From Rhizobium sp. BK196 (GTDB lineage Bacteria; Pseudomonadota; Alphaproteobacteria; Rhizobiales; Rhizobiaceae), in contig NZ_JACHZB010000007.1 in assembly GCF_014193255.1 (NCBI RefSeq), positions 1 through 64,000 on the forward strand: a stretch of DNA of 64,000 nt, given 5' to 3'. A program made the translations under genes and the position numbers. Below the pieces are notes generated by a model. It searched no databases. It worked only from the letters and a program-made list of their open reading frames with translations, and had not been told where the DNA came from. This document shows, piece by piece, positions 46,636-56,142 of the stretch; within the stretch, counting starts at the first letter, position 1, and the number at the start of each line of letters is the position of its first letter.

Positions 46636-47385
46636 ATGACAATCAAAGTCACGATCTGGAACGAAGGACGCCACGAGCAGGTCCACAAGGAGGTCCAGGA
46701 TATCTATCCCGACCGTATCGACGGCGCGATCGCCGCCGGTATCGCCCATTCTGATTTCGAGATCCGCCGCGGCACGCTCGACGATCCGGATGAAGGCCTG
46801 CCGGATTCCGTTCTCAATGATACCGACGTGCTGCTCTGGTGGGGGCATATGGCGCATGAAGAGGTCAGCGACGGGCTGATCGACCGCGTGCAGCAGCGGG
46901 TGCTGAAGGGCATGGGGCTGCTGGTCCTGCATTCCGGCCATCACTCCAAGCTTTTCCGCCGGCTGATGGGAACAAATGCCAATCTCTCCTGGCGTGAGAC
47001 GCCCGAGGGAGATCTGGAGCGTGTCTGGGTGGTCAATCCCTCGCATCCGATCGCCGAGGGTTTGCCGCCCTATTTCGAGGTCAATGCCTCGGAAATGTAT
47101 GGCGAGCCCTTCGATATTCCGCAACCGGACGAGCTGGTCTTCATCTCCTGGTATTCCGGCGGCGAAGTGTTCCGCAGCGGCTGCACCTTCCAGCGTGGGC
47201 GCGGGCGCATCTTCTTCTTCAGCCCCGGCCATGAGACCTACCCGATCTATCACGACAAGACCGTGCACAAGGTCATCTCGAACGGCATCCGCTGGGCGCA
47301 ACAGAAGCACACGGATGGGCGCATCCTCGAAAACTGGCACCGCAAGGAGCCGCTGCACGGCCGGCCGGACAAGGTGAAGGCTTAA
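46636..47385 (+). CDS. ThuA domain-containing protein
   Basis: A 249-residue protein of the ThuA (trehalose utilisation) family, which has a glutamine-amidotransferase-like fold. WWGHMAHEEVSD, LVLHSGHHSKLFRRLMG, FEVNASEMYGEPF and FFFSPGHETYPIYHD are recognisable. In Sinorhizobium the thuEFGK-AB operon encodes a disaccharide ABC transporter, ThuA and the Gfo/Idh protein ThuB. Here the same set exists, but the Gfo/Idh gene is divergent, so this may be a paralogous system for another disaccharide. Last gene of the operon. Confidence 0.88.
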   Translation: MTIKVTIWNEGRHEQVHKEVQDIYPDRIDGAIAAGIAHSDFEIRRGTLDDPDEGLPDSVLNDTDVLLWWGHMAHEEVSDGLIDRVQQRVLKGMGLLVLHSGHHSKLFRRLMGTNANLSWRETPEGDLERVWVVNPSHPIAEGLPPYFEVNASEMYGEPFDIPQPDELVFISWYSGGEVFRSGCTFQRGRGRIFFFSPGHETYPIYHDKTVHKVISNGIRWAQQKHTDGRILENWHRKEPLHGRPDKVKA

Positions 47386-47439
47386 ATAGTTCCTCCTGTG
47401 AGGGCTTGTGGGCTGCGGTGCTGCGAACGTCAATCAGAC

Positions 47440-48351
<912 letters not shown>

Positions 48352-48691
48352 GCCCGATTCCTCCCAGATCGATATTGCATCTTCGTAGCCGCAAATGGGT
48401 GAACGTGCCAGAGCCTCGCTGCAGAGGCCCTGAAGATTTTGTCCGGCCAGTTTCCCGTAGCGCTTCACGCCTCGGCTGCGCCTGGGTTTTCGGCGCGAGA
48501 CCGCCGAGCGTCAGGTCGCGGTCGTACGGTATAAATCAGGAATCCATCGCCGCCATATTTTCAGCCGCGGAAATCATCGCGCCCTGTAATATGCCGGCTA
48601 TACAATGATCTCTCAGGCACCAATCCGGTGTTGATTGTCTTTCCATCTGCGGCAGATTCACGCTACAGCTTACCGGTAGTGAGGAGAGCGC
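48352..48691 (+). other. Intergenic region between the lactonase and the cyclase
   Basis: A 340-base divergent region with no recognised gene. No clear -35/-10 pair, dyad or repeat was found, apart from the ribosome binding sites at the two ends (GGGAGGA for the lactonase, GAGGAG for the cyclase). Confidence 0.4.
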
Positions 48692-49915
48692 ATGGACTAT
48701 AGCGACGTCGGCACAATCGCGGCATGGGTGACGGAACAGGGCTTGAAGGGCGCGACCGAAGCGGAACTGCTGGCTGGCTTCTGCGAGGCCTGCCGGAATG
48801 CGGGCATGCGGCTCGATCGCGCCATGGCGCTGATGGACACGCTGCATCCGGTTCACGAGGGGCGAGCTTTCCGCTGGGACAGCGAAAGTGAAGCGAACTT
48901 CGGAGGCGAATTCGAATACGGTCCTTCGGGCGAAGGTCAGGGGCTGGAAACCTGGCGCCGCTCGGCTTTCTATCATCTCTGGACAAGCGGTGACAGAGAG
49001 GTACGGCGCAGGATCGGCTTCGGCGATCCGACCGATTTCATCATGCTGGACCAGATCCATGCGCTCGGCCATACCGATTACATCGCCATGGCGCATCGTT
49101 TTGCCCAGGCCGGCACGATCGGCGAGATGGACTGCTTCTTCTCGCATTTCTCGACCAAGCACCCGGAAGGGTTTTCCGACCAGGATCTTGCGATCCTGCG
49201 CAAATTGGTGCCGGTGCTGGGGCTGGCGATCAAATGCGTGGCGCTTGCCCGTATTGCCCGCACGATCGCCGAGGTCTATCTCGGCGAGGATGCCGCGCGC
49301 CAGGTGATGGACGGCAAGATCTCCCGCGGCAAATCCGAGCGGATATCGGCAGCACTCTGGTTTTCCGATCTGCTGAACTACACGAAGATTTCCGACAATT
49401 CGGCGCCGGAAGAAATCATTCCGCTACTCAATGAATATAGCGAGGTGGTGATCACCGCGATCCATGAGGCCGGCGGCAATGTGCTGAAGCTGATTGGCGA
49501 TGGCGTCCTCGCCATCTTCAAGGGCGAGGATCCGGCTCAAAGCTGTTCTGCGGCGCTGGAGGCAGAGCGCCTGTTGCGGCAGAAACTTGCGGCGCTGAAC
49601 GCGGCACGCGAAGTGGACCGGCGACCGACGACGGATGTCTACATCGGCCTGCATATCGGCGATGTCTTCTACGGCAATATCGGCAGCCAGGACCGGCTGG
49701 ACTTTACGGTTATCGGGCCGGCGGTCAATGAGGTGAGCCGCATCGCATCCATCTGCCGTTCGGTCGATCTCAACGTGCTGATGTCGTCGGATTTTGCCGC
49801 CGGGATCCCGAGGGAGCAGCGGGATGTTCTCGCCTGCATCGGTCGTTATGCACTGCGCGGCGTCAAGCGCCCCCAACTGCTTTACACGCTGGAAAGCGCG
49901 CGGCTGAACGGCTGA
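48692..49915 (+). CDS. Class III adenylate cyclase (soluble)
   Basis: A 407-residue protein without membrane segments. The first 205 residues are a sensor region of unknown fold, similar in length to that of the cyclase at 30.8 kb. The cyclase domain has ALWFSDLLNYTKISD, Lys in GGNVLKLIGDGVLAIF and Asp in RLDFTVIGPAVNEVSRIA. The metal Asp residues and adenine-specifying Lys/Asp are kept. Start follows GAGGAG. Confidence 0.9.
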   Translation: MDYSDVGTIAAWVTEQGLKGATEAELLAGFCEACRNAGMRLDRAMALMDTLHPVHEGRAFRWDSESEANFGGEFEYGPSGEGQGLETWRRSAFYHLWTSGDREVRRRIGFGDPTDFIMLDQIHALGHTDYIAMAHRFAQAGTIGEMDCFFSHFSTKHPEGFSDQDLAILRKLVPVLGLAIKCVALARIARTIAEVYLGEDAARQVMDGKISRGKSERISAALWFSDLLNYTKISDNSAPEEIIPLLNEYSEVVITAIHEAGGNVLKLIGDGVLAIFKGEDPAQSCSAALEAERLLRQKLAALNAAREVDRRPTTDVYIGLHIGDVFYGNIGSQDRLDFTVIGPAVNEVSRIASICRSVDLNVLMSSDFAAGIPREQRDVLACIGRYALRGVKRPQLLYTLESARLNG

Positions 49916-49942
49916 CCAGCAAGATCCTCCACGTTCAGGACC

Positions 49943-50078
49943 TGCATAGGATGCATAGGATGCATAGGCAGTTTCCTGCGCCTTCTAGGAAATGTCAGAT
50001 TCGTTATATGTGATACGAATATCTGACATTTCTTCGCGTAGGTAAGGAAAAACCTATGCAAGCTATGCATCCTATGCA
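49943..50078. repeat. Nested inverted repeat with TGCATAGG tandem units
   Basis: The left arm (49943-49968) is three tandem TGCATAGG(A) units. The right arm (50053-50078) is its reverse complement at 24 of 26 positions. Inside, AAATGTCAGAT-TCGT (49990-50004) faces ACGAATATCTGACATTT (50015-50031), a second long dyad. The element fills most of the 328-base gap between the cyclase and SDR genes, and another CCTATGCA lies near 50205. No gene is recognised in the gap. Confidence 0.85.
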
Positions 50079-50243
50079 CTCTGCTGATGATCCGGTTGAC
50101 CGGAGGGATGTAAAGCGACTCGAATTCACTGTCTGAGCAATGAACCGGATCCATTGAGGATCGCTTCGCGTTTTCGCCCACAGGCTTCCCTATGCCGCCC
50201 CTGCAGCCTATGCACATGGGAGTACCGACTGATTGGAAGCGCT

Positions 50244-51023
50244 CTAACGCAGCAATCCCTGTCCGCCGTCGATCCAGACCGGCGTTCCGGTAATATGGCG
50301 GGCGCGTTCGGAGGCCAGGAAGAGGATCGTTTCAGCGACATCGTCGCTCGATCCCGCCTTGCCGCCGGTGATCGGGATTTCGCCCTCCGGCCAGATGACG
50401 GGCACTTCGGTTTCCTCGCGATGGCGCGTGGTGGTGTTGGCGGAAATGCTGGTTTCGATCGCGCCGGGGCAGACGGCATTGACGCGGATGCCGTGTCTGC
50501 CGAGTTCGAGTGCGAGCTGCTGGACCATCGCAACCTGACCGGCTTTGGTCGCGGTATAGGCTGTGGCGCCGGGGGTGGTGAAGGTGCGCGTGCCGTTGAT
50601 GGAGGAGACGACGATGATCGATCCGCCGTTCATCTTCAGATAGGGTACGGTGAGATGTAGCGTCATGTATGTGCCGCGCAGGTTCACGGCCATGGTCTGA
50701 TCCCATTCGTCGGGTTTTAGGTCGTCGATCGGCGCCCAGACGCCGTTGATGCCGGCATTGGCGACGACGATGTCGATACCGCCGAAGCTTTTGGCCATCT
50801 TATCGATGGCGGCGCGCATCTGCGTTTCGTCACTGGTATCGGCAGTCAGTTCGATCGACTGGCCACCTGCGGCGACAATCTCCCCGCAGGTCTGCGCCAC
50901 CTCGCTTTCCGTGCGGCTCAGCACCGCGACTTTGGCGCCTTCGGCGGCGAGCTTCAATGCAGTCGCCTTGCCGATGCCGGAGCCTGCGCCGGTCACCAAT
51001 GCGATCTTTCCCTGCAATTCCAT
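50244..51023 (-). CDS. SDR family oxidoreductase
   Basis: A 259-residue short-chain dehydrogenase: VTGAGSGIGKATALKLA, NAGINGVW, catalytic Ser in VVSSINGTR, YTATK for Tyr-xxx-Lys and DGGQGLLR at the end. Start follows AGAGGAG. It is last on the minus strand after DoxX and D-galactonate dehydratase, so a sugar or sugar-acid substrate such as D-galactose or L-fucose is plausible but not shown. Confidence 0.92.
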   Translation of the reverse strand: MELQGKIALVTGAGSGIGKATALKLAAEGAKVAVLSRTESEVAQTCGEIVAAGGQSIELTADTSDETQMRAAIDKMAKSFGGIDIVVANAGINGVWAPIDDLKPDEWDQTMAVNLRGTYMTLHLTVPYLKMNGGSIIVVSSINGTRTFTTPGATAYTATKAGQVAMVQQLALELGRHGIRVNAVCPGAIETSISANTTTRHREETEVPVIWPEGEIPITGGKAGSSDDVAETILFLASERARHITGTPVWIDGGQGLLR

Positions 51024-51101
51024 GAGCCGCTCCTCTTTGCGGTTGCCGGTAAAGGCAATGATCGGGGCGGCTCTTGGTTCCGGATCGGGCGTGGCGAGAC
51101 G

Positions 51102-51497
51102 TTATTTCAGGAGGCTATGGCGGAGCGCCCACTTTTCCGGTCCGTGGACGGCGGCAAAGAGCAGGCCGGCGAGGAAGGTGAAGTGATCGACGAAGAAGCC
51201 AAACTCGGCCTGATTCTGCTGCCAAAGCGATGGGCCGTGGAAGGAGAAGGCAAGGAAGATCACATAGATGCCGGCGAGCAGGCTCGCTTCACTGAAGAAG
51301 GCGCCTGTGATGAAGGCGAGTGCCAGGGCGATCTCGAAGAAGGCGGCGACCCAGGCAAGGAATGTCCCCGCCGGAAAGCCGGCCGAGGTGATGTAGCCGG
51401 CGGTCGCGGCGATATCGGCAAACTTGAAGCCGGCAGCCATGAAGAAGACGAAGCTGAAGATGATGCGGGCAATGATGATTGCGATTGCTCTGGCCAT
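51102..51497 (-). CDS. DoxX family membrane protein
   Basis: A 131-residue protein with four hydrophobic segments and the DoxX-type pattern ARIIFSFVFFMAAGFKFAD near the start, GTFLAWVAAFFEIALALAF in the middle. Function unknown; DoxX-like proteins link to redox stress in other bacteria. It lies between a terminator after dgoD and the SDR gene. Confidence 0.86.
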   Translation of the reverse strand: MARAIAIIIARIIFSFVFFMAAGFKFADIAATAGYITSAGFPAGTFLAWVAAFFEIALALAFITGAFFSEASLLAGIYVIFLAFSFHGPSLWQQNQAEFGFFVDHFTFLAGLLFAAVHGPEKWALRHSLLK

Positions 51498-51560
51498 GTG
51501 AAATCTCCTCTTTGAGCTTCCATTATGACGGACGAGATATCCGCTATCCTACAGGCGAGT

Positions 51561-51587
51561 GAAAAAAGGGCCGCTTTCGCAGCCCTT
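51561..51587 (-). terminator. Rho-independent terminator after dgoD
   Basis: On the minus strand AAGGGCTGC-GAAA-GCGGCCCTT (51587-51566) is followed by a run of six T (plus-strand A at 51562-51567). It lies 5 bases after the dgoD stop and separates it from DoxX-SDR. Confidence 0.88.
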
Positions 51588-51591
51588 GGAC

Positions 51592-52740
51592 TTACCATTC
51601 GGCAAAACTTCCATCTCCGTGACGCCAGATCGGGTTGCGCCAGCGGTGACCTTCCTTAGCACGCTCGATGACATAGGCTTCGTCCACTTCCACGCCGAGG
51701 CCGGGTCCTTGCGGAATGGAGACGAAGCCGTCGGCGTACTGGAAGACTTCCTTGTTGGAGATGTAATCGAGGATGTCGTTGCCCTTGTTGTAGTGGATGC
51801 CGAGGCTCTGCTCCTGGATGAAGGCATTGTAGGAGACGGCATCGACCTGCAGGCAGGCGGCAAGCGCGATCGGCCCAAGCGGGCAATGCGGCGCGAGCGC
51901 CACATCATAGGCTTCGGCCATGGCAGCGATCTTGCGGCATTCAGTGATGCCGCCGGCGTGTGACAGATCCGGCTGGATGATATCGACATAGCCGTCCGAC
52001 AGGACCGACTTGAAGTCCCAGCGGGAAAAGAGGCGTTCGCCGAGCGCGATCGGCGTCGAGCAATGGTTGGCGATTTCCTTCAGGGTTTCCCGGTGTTCGG
52101 ACAGCACCGGCTCCTCGATGAACATCAGCTTGTAGGGCTCGAGCTCCTTGGCGAGAACCTTGGCCATCGGCTTGTGAACACGGCCGTGGAAATCGACGCC
52201 GATGCCGATATGCGGGCCGATCGCCTCGCGGATGGTGGCGATGGTTTCGACCGCCTTGTCGATCTTCTCGTTGGTATCGACAATCTGCATTTCCTCGCAG
52301 CCGTTGAGCTTGATGGCCTTGAAGCCGCGGGCGACGACGTCCTTGGCGTTGCGGGCGACGTCGGAAGGGCGGTCGCCGCCGATCCAGCTGTAGACCTTGA
52401 TGCGGTCGCGCACCTGGCCGCCGAGCAGCGAATGGATCGGCTGGCCGAGTGCCTTGCCCTTGATATCCCAGAGCGCCTGGTCGATGCCCGAAATCGCCGA
52501 CATGTGTATCGCGCCGCCGCGATAGAAGCCGCCGCGGTACATGACTGTCCAGTGGTCTTCGATCAGGAACGGGTCCTTGCCGACTAGGTAATCGGCGAGT
52601 TCGTGGACGGCCGCCTCGACGGTCAGCGCGCGGCCTTCGACAACCGGTTCGCCCCAACCCACGATGCCTTCATCGGTTTCGACCTTCAAAAAAAGCCAGC
52701 GCGGCGGGACGATATAGGTGGTCAGTTTGGTGATCTTCAT
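51592..52740 (-). CDS. dgoD: D-galactonate dehydratase
   Basis: An enolase-superfamily enzyme of 382 residues, the same length as E. coli DgoD, that dehydrates D-galactonate to 2-dehydro-3-deoxygalactonate. The N-terminal capping domain begins MKITKLTTYIVPPRWLFLK. The metal ligands are in VDFHGRVH, FIEEPVLSEH and IALGERLFSRWDF, with the catalytic His in ALAPHCPLGPIALA. The gene follows a GntR/FCD regulator by 70 bases and ends in a terminator. The other De Ley-Doudoroff genes are not in this window. Confidence 0.94.
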   Translation of the reverse strand: MKITKLTTYIVPPRWLFLKVETDEGIVGWGEPVVEGRALTVEAAVHELADYLVGKDPFLIEDHWTVMYRGGFYRGGAIHMSAISGIDQALWDIKGKALGQPIHSLLGGQVRDRIKVYSWIGGDRPSDVARNAKDVVARGFKAIKLNGCEEMQIVDTNEKIDKAVETIATIREAIGPHIGIGVDFHGRVHKPMAKVLAKELEPYKLMFIEEPVLSEHRETLKEIANHCSTPIALGERLFSRWDFKSVLSDGYVDIIQPDLSHAGGITECRKIAAMAEAYDVALAPHCPLGPIALAACLQVDAVSYNAFIQEQSLGIHYNKGNDILDYISNKEVFQYADGFVSIPQGPGLGVEVDEAYVIERAKEGHRWRNPIWRHGDGSFAEW

Positions 52741-52810
52741 GGACGTCTGCTTTCGTTTAGCTTCGTGTTCTCATCGGCGAACGAAGCCGCCGATAGTGTT
52801 CTGAGTTCGG

Positions 52811-53566
52811 TTATTTGGTCCGACCGGCGGTGGTGAGGTCGCGTCCGGCGAGATCGAGAATCCGGTTGACGCAATCGCGCGCTTCCGACGCGTCGCGCAG
52901 GCGCAGTGCCTCCACCACCTTGCCATGCAAGGAGATCGCCTCGCGGTGATCGAGCACGGCGAGGTTCGAAGCATGAAGCGCAAACTTTAGTGCGGCATGG
53001 ATGGCGCTGGAAAGGCGCCGGAATACCTGGTTATGGCTCGCCTTGAGAAGCACCGTATGAAAGAGGAGATCCGCCTCGGTGAAGGCTTCGGGGTCATCGG
53101 TTGCCGATTGCATGCGCCGCCAGGCTTCCTCCAGATCGGCTATCTCCTGGGCAGTTGCGCGGCTTGCGGCATATTCGGCGGCAGCCGGCTCGATGGTGCG
53201 GCGGGCTTCAAGGATGCTTGCCAACAGGTCGAAATTGCCGAGATGCGGCCCCATCCATTCAAGCACGTCCTGATCGAGGATATTCCACTCGTCCTTGTCG
53301 CAGACTGTTGTGCCGATGCGCGGTTTGCCGCGTATGAGCCCTTTGGATTCCAGCACCTTCAGGGATTCGCGGATCACCGTGCGGCTGACGCCATAGAGGT
53401 CGCAGAGGTCGTTTTCGCGCGGCAACAGCGTGCCGGCGGCATAGCGGCTGGCGCAGATATCTCCGGCAATCGCCGCCGTAACGTTACGGCGGACGCGCGG
53501 CCGGCGCTCGGGCGCCGAGCTCCTTTCGTCGCGGCTTGCTGCAGGCTGCATAGAAAAAGTCCTCAT
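52811..53566 (-). CDS. GntR family regulator with FCD domain (DgoR-like)
   Basis: A 251-residue regulator. The winged helix spans about residues 30-95 (LLPRENDLCDLYGVSRTVIRE, LKVLESKGLIRGKPRIGT), and the FCD ligand domain spans about 110-240 (LEARRTIEPAAAEYAA, DLLFHTVLLKASHN). Placed directly before dgoD on the same strand, it probably responds to D-galactonate. Start at 53566 has AGGA at a good distance; 53587 and 53551 are alternatives. Confidence 0.9.
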   Translation of the reverse strand: MRTFSMQPAASRDERSSAPERRPRVRRNVTAAIAGDICASRYAAGTLLPRENDLCDLYGVSRTVIRESLKVLESKGLIRGKPRIGTTVCDKDEWNILDQDVLEWMGPHLGNFDLLASILEARRTIEPAAAEYAASRATAQEIADLEEAWRRMQSATDDPEAFTEADLLFHTVLLKASHNQVFRRLSSAIHAALKFALHASNLAVLDHREAISLHGKVVEALRLRDASEARDCVNRILDLAGRDLTTAGRTK

Positions 53567-53580
53567 CACCAATCCTAAGA

Positions 53581-53619
53581 CAATCATCGTACATAAACAA
53601 TACTCTTGTATGATGATTG
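53581..53619 (-). promoter_or_regulatory. Long dyad in the promoter region of the GntR-dgoD unit
   Basis: CAATCATCGTACA (53581-53593) and TGTATGATGATTG (53607-53619) form an inverted repeat matching at 12 of 13 positions around 13 bases. It sits directly before the regulator gene. It is likely the operator of the GntR regulator. Confidence 0.72.
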
Positions 53620-53738
53620 GACTTCAATCTGGTGTCGTCTTCCGCGGATAGAGGACTATATTGCCGGTCGTAAGGGCGCAGTGTCCTTCGCGGTGGAGCG
53701 GCGCAACGCTTCGAAAATCATCGAAACAGGAGGACGGC

Positions 53739-54170
53739 ATGCAGATCAATCGTACAGCTTCGGCCCATTGGTCGGGGGGTCTCAAAGACGGTAAAGGGCA
53801 GATCTCGACCCAGAGCGGCGCGCTCAGCAATTATCCCTACGGCTTTGCAAGCCGCTTCGAAGGCGTTGCCGGCACCAACCCGGAAGAGCTTATCGGCGCT
53901 GCCCATGCAGGCTGCTTCACCATGGCGCTGTCACTGATCCTCGGCGAAGCCGGCCTCAAGGCCGACCACATGGAAACGTCGGCCAAGGTGACGCTCGAAA
54001 GCGTTGAAGGCGGCTTTGCCATCACCGCCATCCACCTGTCGCTCTCGGGCAGCATTCCCGGCGCCGACCAGGCGAAGTTCGAAGAACTTGCCGGCATGGC
54101 GAAAGCTGGCTGCCCGGTTTCCAAGGCACTTTCTGCCGTTCCGATCACGCTCGACGTCAAGCTGGCATGA
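53739..54170 (+). CDS. OsmC/Ohr family peroxiredoxin
   Basis: A 143-residue peroxidase that reduces organic hydroperoxides. The two redox Cys are in AAHAGCFTMALSL and MAKAGCPVSKAL; the N-terminus has TASAHWSGGLKDGKG and SRFEGVAGTNPEEL, which are closer to OsmC than Ohr. ATG at 53739 follows CAGGAGG. Followed by its own terminator. Confidence 0.94.
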   Translation: MQINRTASAHWSGGLKDGKGQISTQSGALSNYPYGFASRFEGVAGTNPEELIGAAHAGCFTMALSLILGEAGLKADHMETSAKVTLESVEGGFAITAIHLSLSGSIPGADQAKFEELAGMAKAGCPVSKALSAVPITLDVKLA

Positions 54171-54193
54171 TCCTTTAATCTGTTTTCGTTCTG

Positions 54194-54226
54194 ATGCCGC
54201 AGCTTGCCGAAGCTGCGGCATTTTTG
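54194..54226 (+). terminator. Rho-independent terminator of the osmC gene
   Basis: ATGCCGCAGCTT (54194-54205) pairs perfectly with AAGCTGCGGCAT (54210-54221) over GCCG, followed by four T. Confidence 0.93.
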
Positions 54227-54244
54227 GTTTGCATCGCAAAATCA

Positions 54245-54293
54245 TTGACAATCGAAGAGTGATATTTTACGAATGATGAAAATCAAAATTCGT
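54245..54293 (+). promoter_or_regulatory. Promoter with dyad before the TetR-RND operon
   Basis: TTGACA (54245-54250) and TACGAA (54268-54273) are 17 bases apart. ACGAAT (54269-54274) and ATTCGT (54288-54293) form an inverted repeat that overlaps the -10, as expected for a repressor operator. The product of the next gene, a TetR protein, is the likely ligand-released repressor. Confidence 0.65.
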
Positions 54294-54319
54294 CAATCGT
54301 AAACATCAGGCCTGAAACC

Positions 54320-54928
54320 ATGAATGACATCGCGGAAACCACGCTGGACGTCACACGGCAGGAAAATGTAACCCGCATCCTCGATGCGGCCGAACGGCTC
54401 TTCCGCCACTATGGATATGCCAAAACCACAGTCGCGGATGTTGCCCGCGAACTCGGCATGTCGCCTGCCAATATCTACCGCTTCTTCGCCTCCAAGGTCG
54501 AAATCCACCAGGCTATCTGCGGCCGGATGTTGGCAGCCGCCTATCAGCTTGCAGCCAATATCTGCCATCAGAAGATCAGCGCTTCCGACCGGCTGCGCCA
54601 GTACGTGCGCAGCCAATACCAGCTGACGCTCGACACCATGCTCGATCAGCAGAAGGTGCATGAGATGGTGATCGTCGCGATCGAACGCGACTGGCATGTC
54701 ATCGAGAGGCACATCGATTCCATTCACGCATTGCTTGCCGACGTTATCCGCGAGGGCATCGCCGCCGGCGAATTCGCCGAACAGGATCCCGAGGTCGCCT
54801 CCCGCTGCTTTGGGGCGGCGACCATCAATCTTTGCCATCCGCAGATGGTGGCCCAATGTCTTGCCAAGACAAACCGGGCGGCCGTGGACGAACTGATCGA
54901 ATTTGCGATCAGGGCTCTGAAAAAATAA
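54320..54928 (+). CDS. TetR/AcrR family transcriptional regulator
   Basis: A 202-residue TetR protein. Residues about 18-63 form the helix-turn-helix (RILDAAERLFRHYGYAKTT, DVARELGMSPANIYRFFASK). The C-terminal ligand domain has no recognised specificity. It starts the operon of RND adaptor and pump genes and is 49 bases from the next gene. Confidence 0.93.
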   Translation: MNDIAETTLDVTRQENVTRILDAAERLFRHYGYAKTTVADVARELGMSPANIYRFFASKVEIHQAICGRMLAAAYQLAANICHQKISASDRLRQYVRSQYQLTLDTMLDQQKVHEMVIVAIERDWHVIERHIDSIHALLADVIREGIAAGEFAEQDPEVASRCFGAATINLCHPQMVAQCLAKTNRAAVDELIEFAIRALKK

Positions 54929-54977
54929 GCGCGGCAAACGCCGCCCGAGAAAACCCGAACAATCAGGAGTGCGAAAG

Positions 54978-56117
54978 ATGTTTTCGCTCAAGACTTTCAG
55001 CAACCGCATGCCGTCCGTCGTGAGCTTCGCGCTCGTAGGCGTAGTCGGGCTCGGCGTCGCCGGCTGCACGGAAGAAAAGGCAGAAGTCAAGGAGATCATC
55101 CGTCCGGTCAAGGTGGTGGAGATCGCCAAGGCCGGCGATACCCGCACGCTTGATTATTCCGGCTCGGTGCGGGCGCGCACGGAAATGAACCTCGGCTTCC
55201 GCGTCGCCGGCAAGATCACCGAGCGTCTCGTCGATATCGGCGAGCGGGTGAAGCCCGGCGATATTCTCGCGCGGATGGATTCGACCGACTATGAACTCGC
55301 TGTGAAGACCGCCGAAGCCAACCTTGCTGCTGCCGAAAAGGCCGTCGAAACGGCCGATATCGTCAACCGTCGCGCCGCACAGCTCTTCGACAAGAATGTC
55401 GCGCCGAAATCGCAGGTCGAGCAGGCTTCGCTCAGCTACGATCAGGCGATCTCGACCCGTGATGCCGCTGCTTCCGCGCTCAATCAGGCGAAGAACCAGG
55501 TGAGCTACACGGAGCTTAAGGCCGATCAGAATGGTATCGTGACGACCATCAATGCCGATGTCGGCCAGGTCGTTGGTTCCGGCACGCCGGTCGTTGCCGT
55601 TGCCGTCGATGGCGAGAAAGAAGTGCAGATCGCGGTGCCAGAAAACGATATTGCCCAGTTCAAGCCGGGCAAGACCGTGAGGGCGAGCTTTTGGTCCGAC
55701 GACAAGCTCGTGCTTGACGGAACCGTTCGCGAGGTCGCGGGCAGTGCCGACCAGCAATCACGCACCTTCGCAGTACGTGTCAGCCTGCCGAACGATCTGC
55801 GTGTGCTGCTCGGCATGACGGCGACGATCGAGGCCGATGTCGGCAACAGCGATACCTACGTCTCCATTCCGCTCAGCGCACTGGCGCAAAAAGACGGCAA
55901 GAAAGTTGTCTGGACCGTCGATCGCGGAAGTGAAACCGTTCATGTCAGGGACATCGAGATCGCGGATTTCACTGGCGATGGCGTGCGTGTCGCCAAGGGT
56001 CTCGGCAGCGGCGACCTCGTCGTGGCTGCCGGCACGCAATTCATGAGCGAAAACCTGAAGGTCAAGCTTCCCGGCCAGCAGTCGGCTTCGGCCGAAACGG
56101 ACGCAGCCGTCCGCTGA
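54978..56117 (+). CDS. RND efflux periplasmic adaptor lipoprotein
   Basis: A 379-residue membrane fusion protein. The lipobox VAGC (about residue 30) marks a lipoprotein. The lipoyl part has GFRVAGKITERLVDIGERV, the helical hairpin covers about residues 95-165 (AAEKAVETADIVNRRAAQL), and NGIVTTINADVGQVV closes the second half. ATG at 54978 follows CAGGAG by 8 bases; a GTG at 54969 is less likely. Confidence 0.93.
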   Translation: MFSLKTFSNRMPSVVSFALVGVVGLGVAGCTEEKAEVKEIIRPVKVVEIAKAGDTRTLDYSGSVRARTEMNLGFRVAGKITERLVDIGERVKPGDILARMDSTDYELAVKTAEANLAAAEKAVETADIVNRRAAQLFDKNVAPKSQVEQASLSYDQAISTRDAAASALNQAKNQVSYTELKADQNGIVTTINADVGQVVGSGTPVVAVAVDGEKEVQIAVPENDIAQFKPGKTVRASFWSDDKLVLDGTVREVAGSADQQSRTFAVRVSLPNDLRVLLGMTATIEADVGNSDTYVSIPLSALAQKDGKKVVWTVDRGSETVHVRDIEIADFTGDGVRVAKGLGSGDLVVAAGTQFMSENLKVKLPGQQSASAETDAAVR

Positions 56118-56142
56118 ACGGCCAGAAAAAGGGAACAGAATC

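Noticed and set aside
49882..50217. A 111-residue frame running through the nested repeat
   Set aside because: Its His/Met/Arg-rich middle is only the translation of the TGCATAGG repeats.
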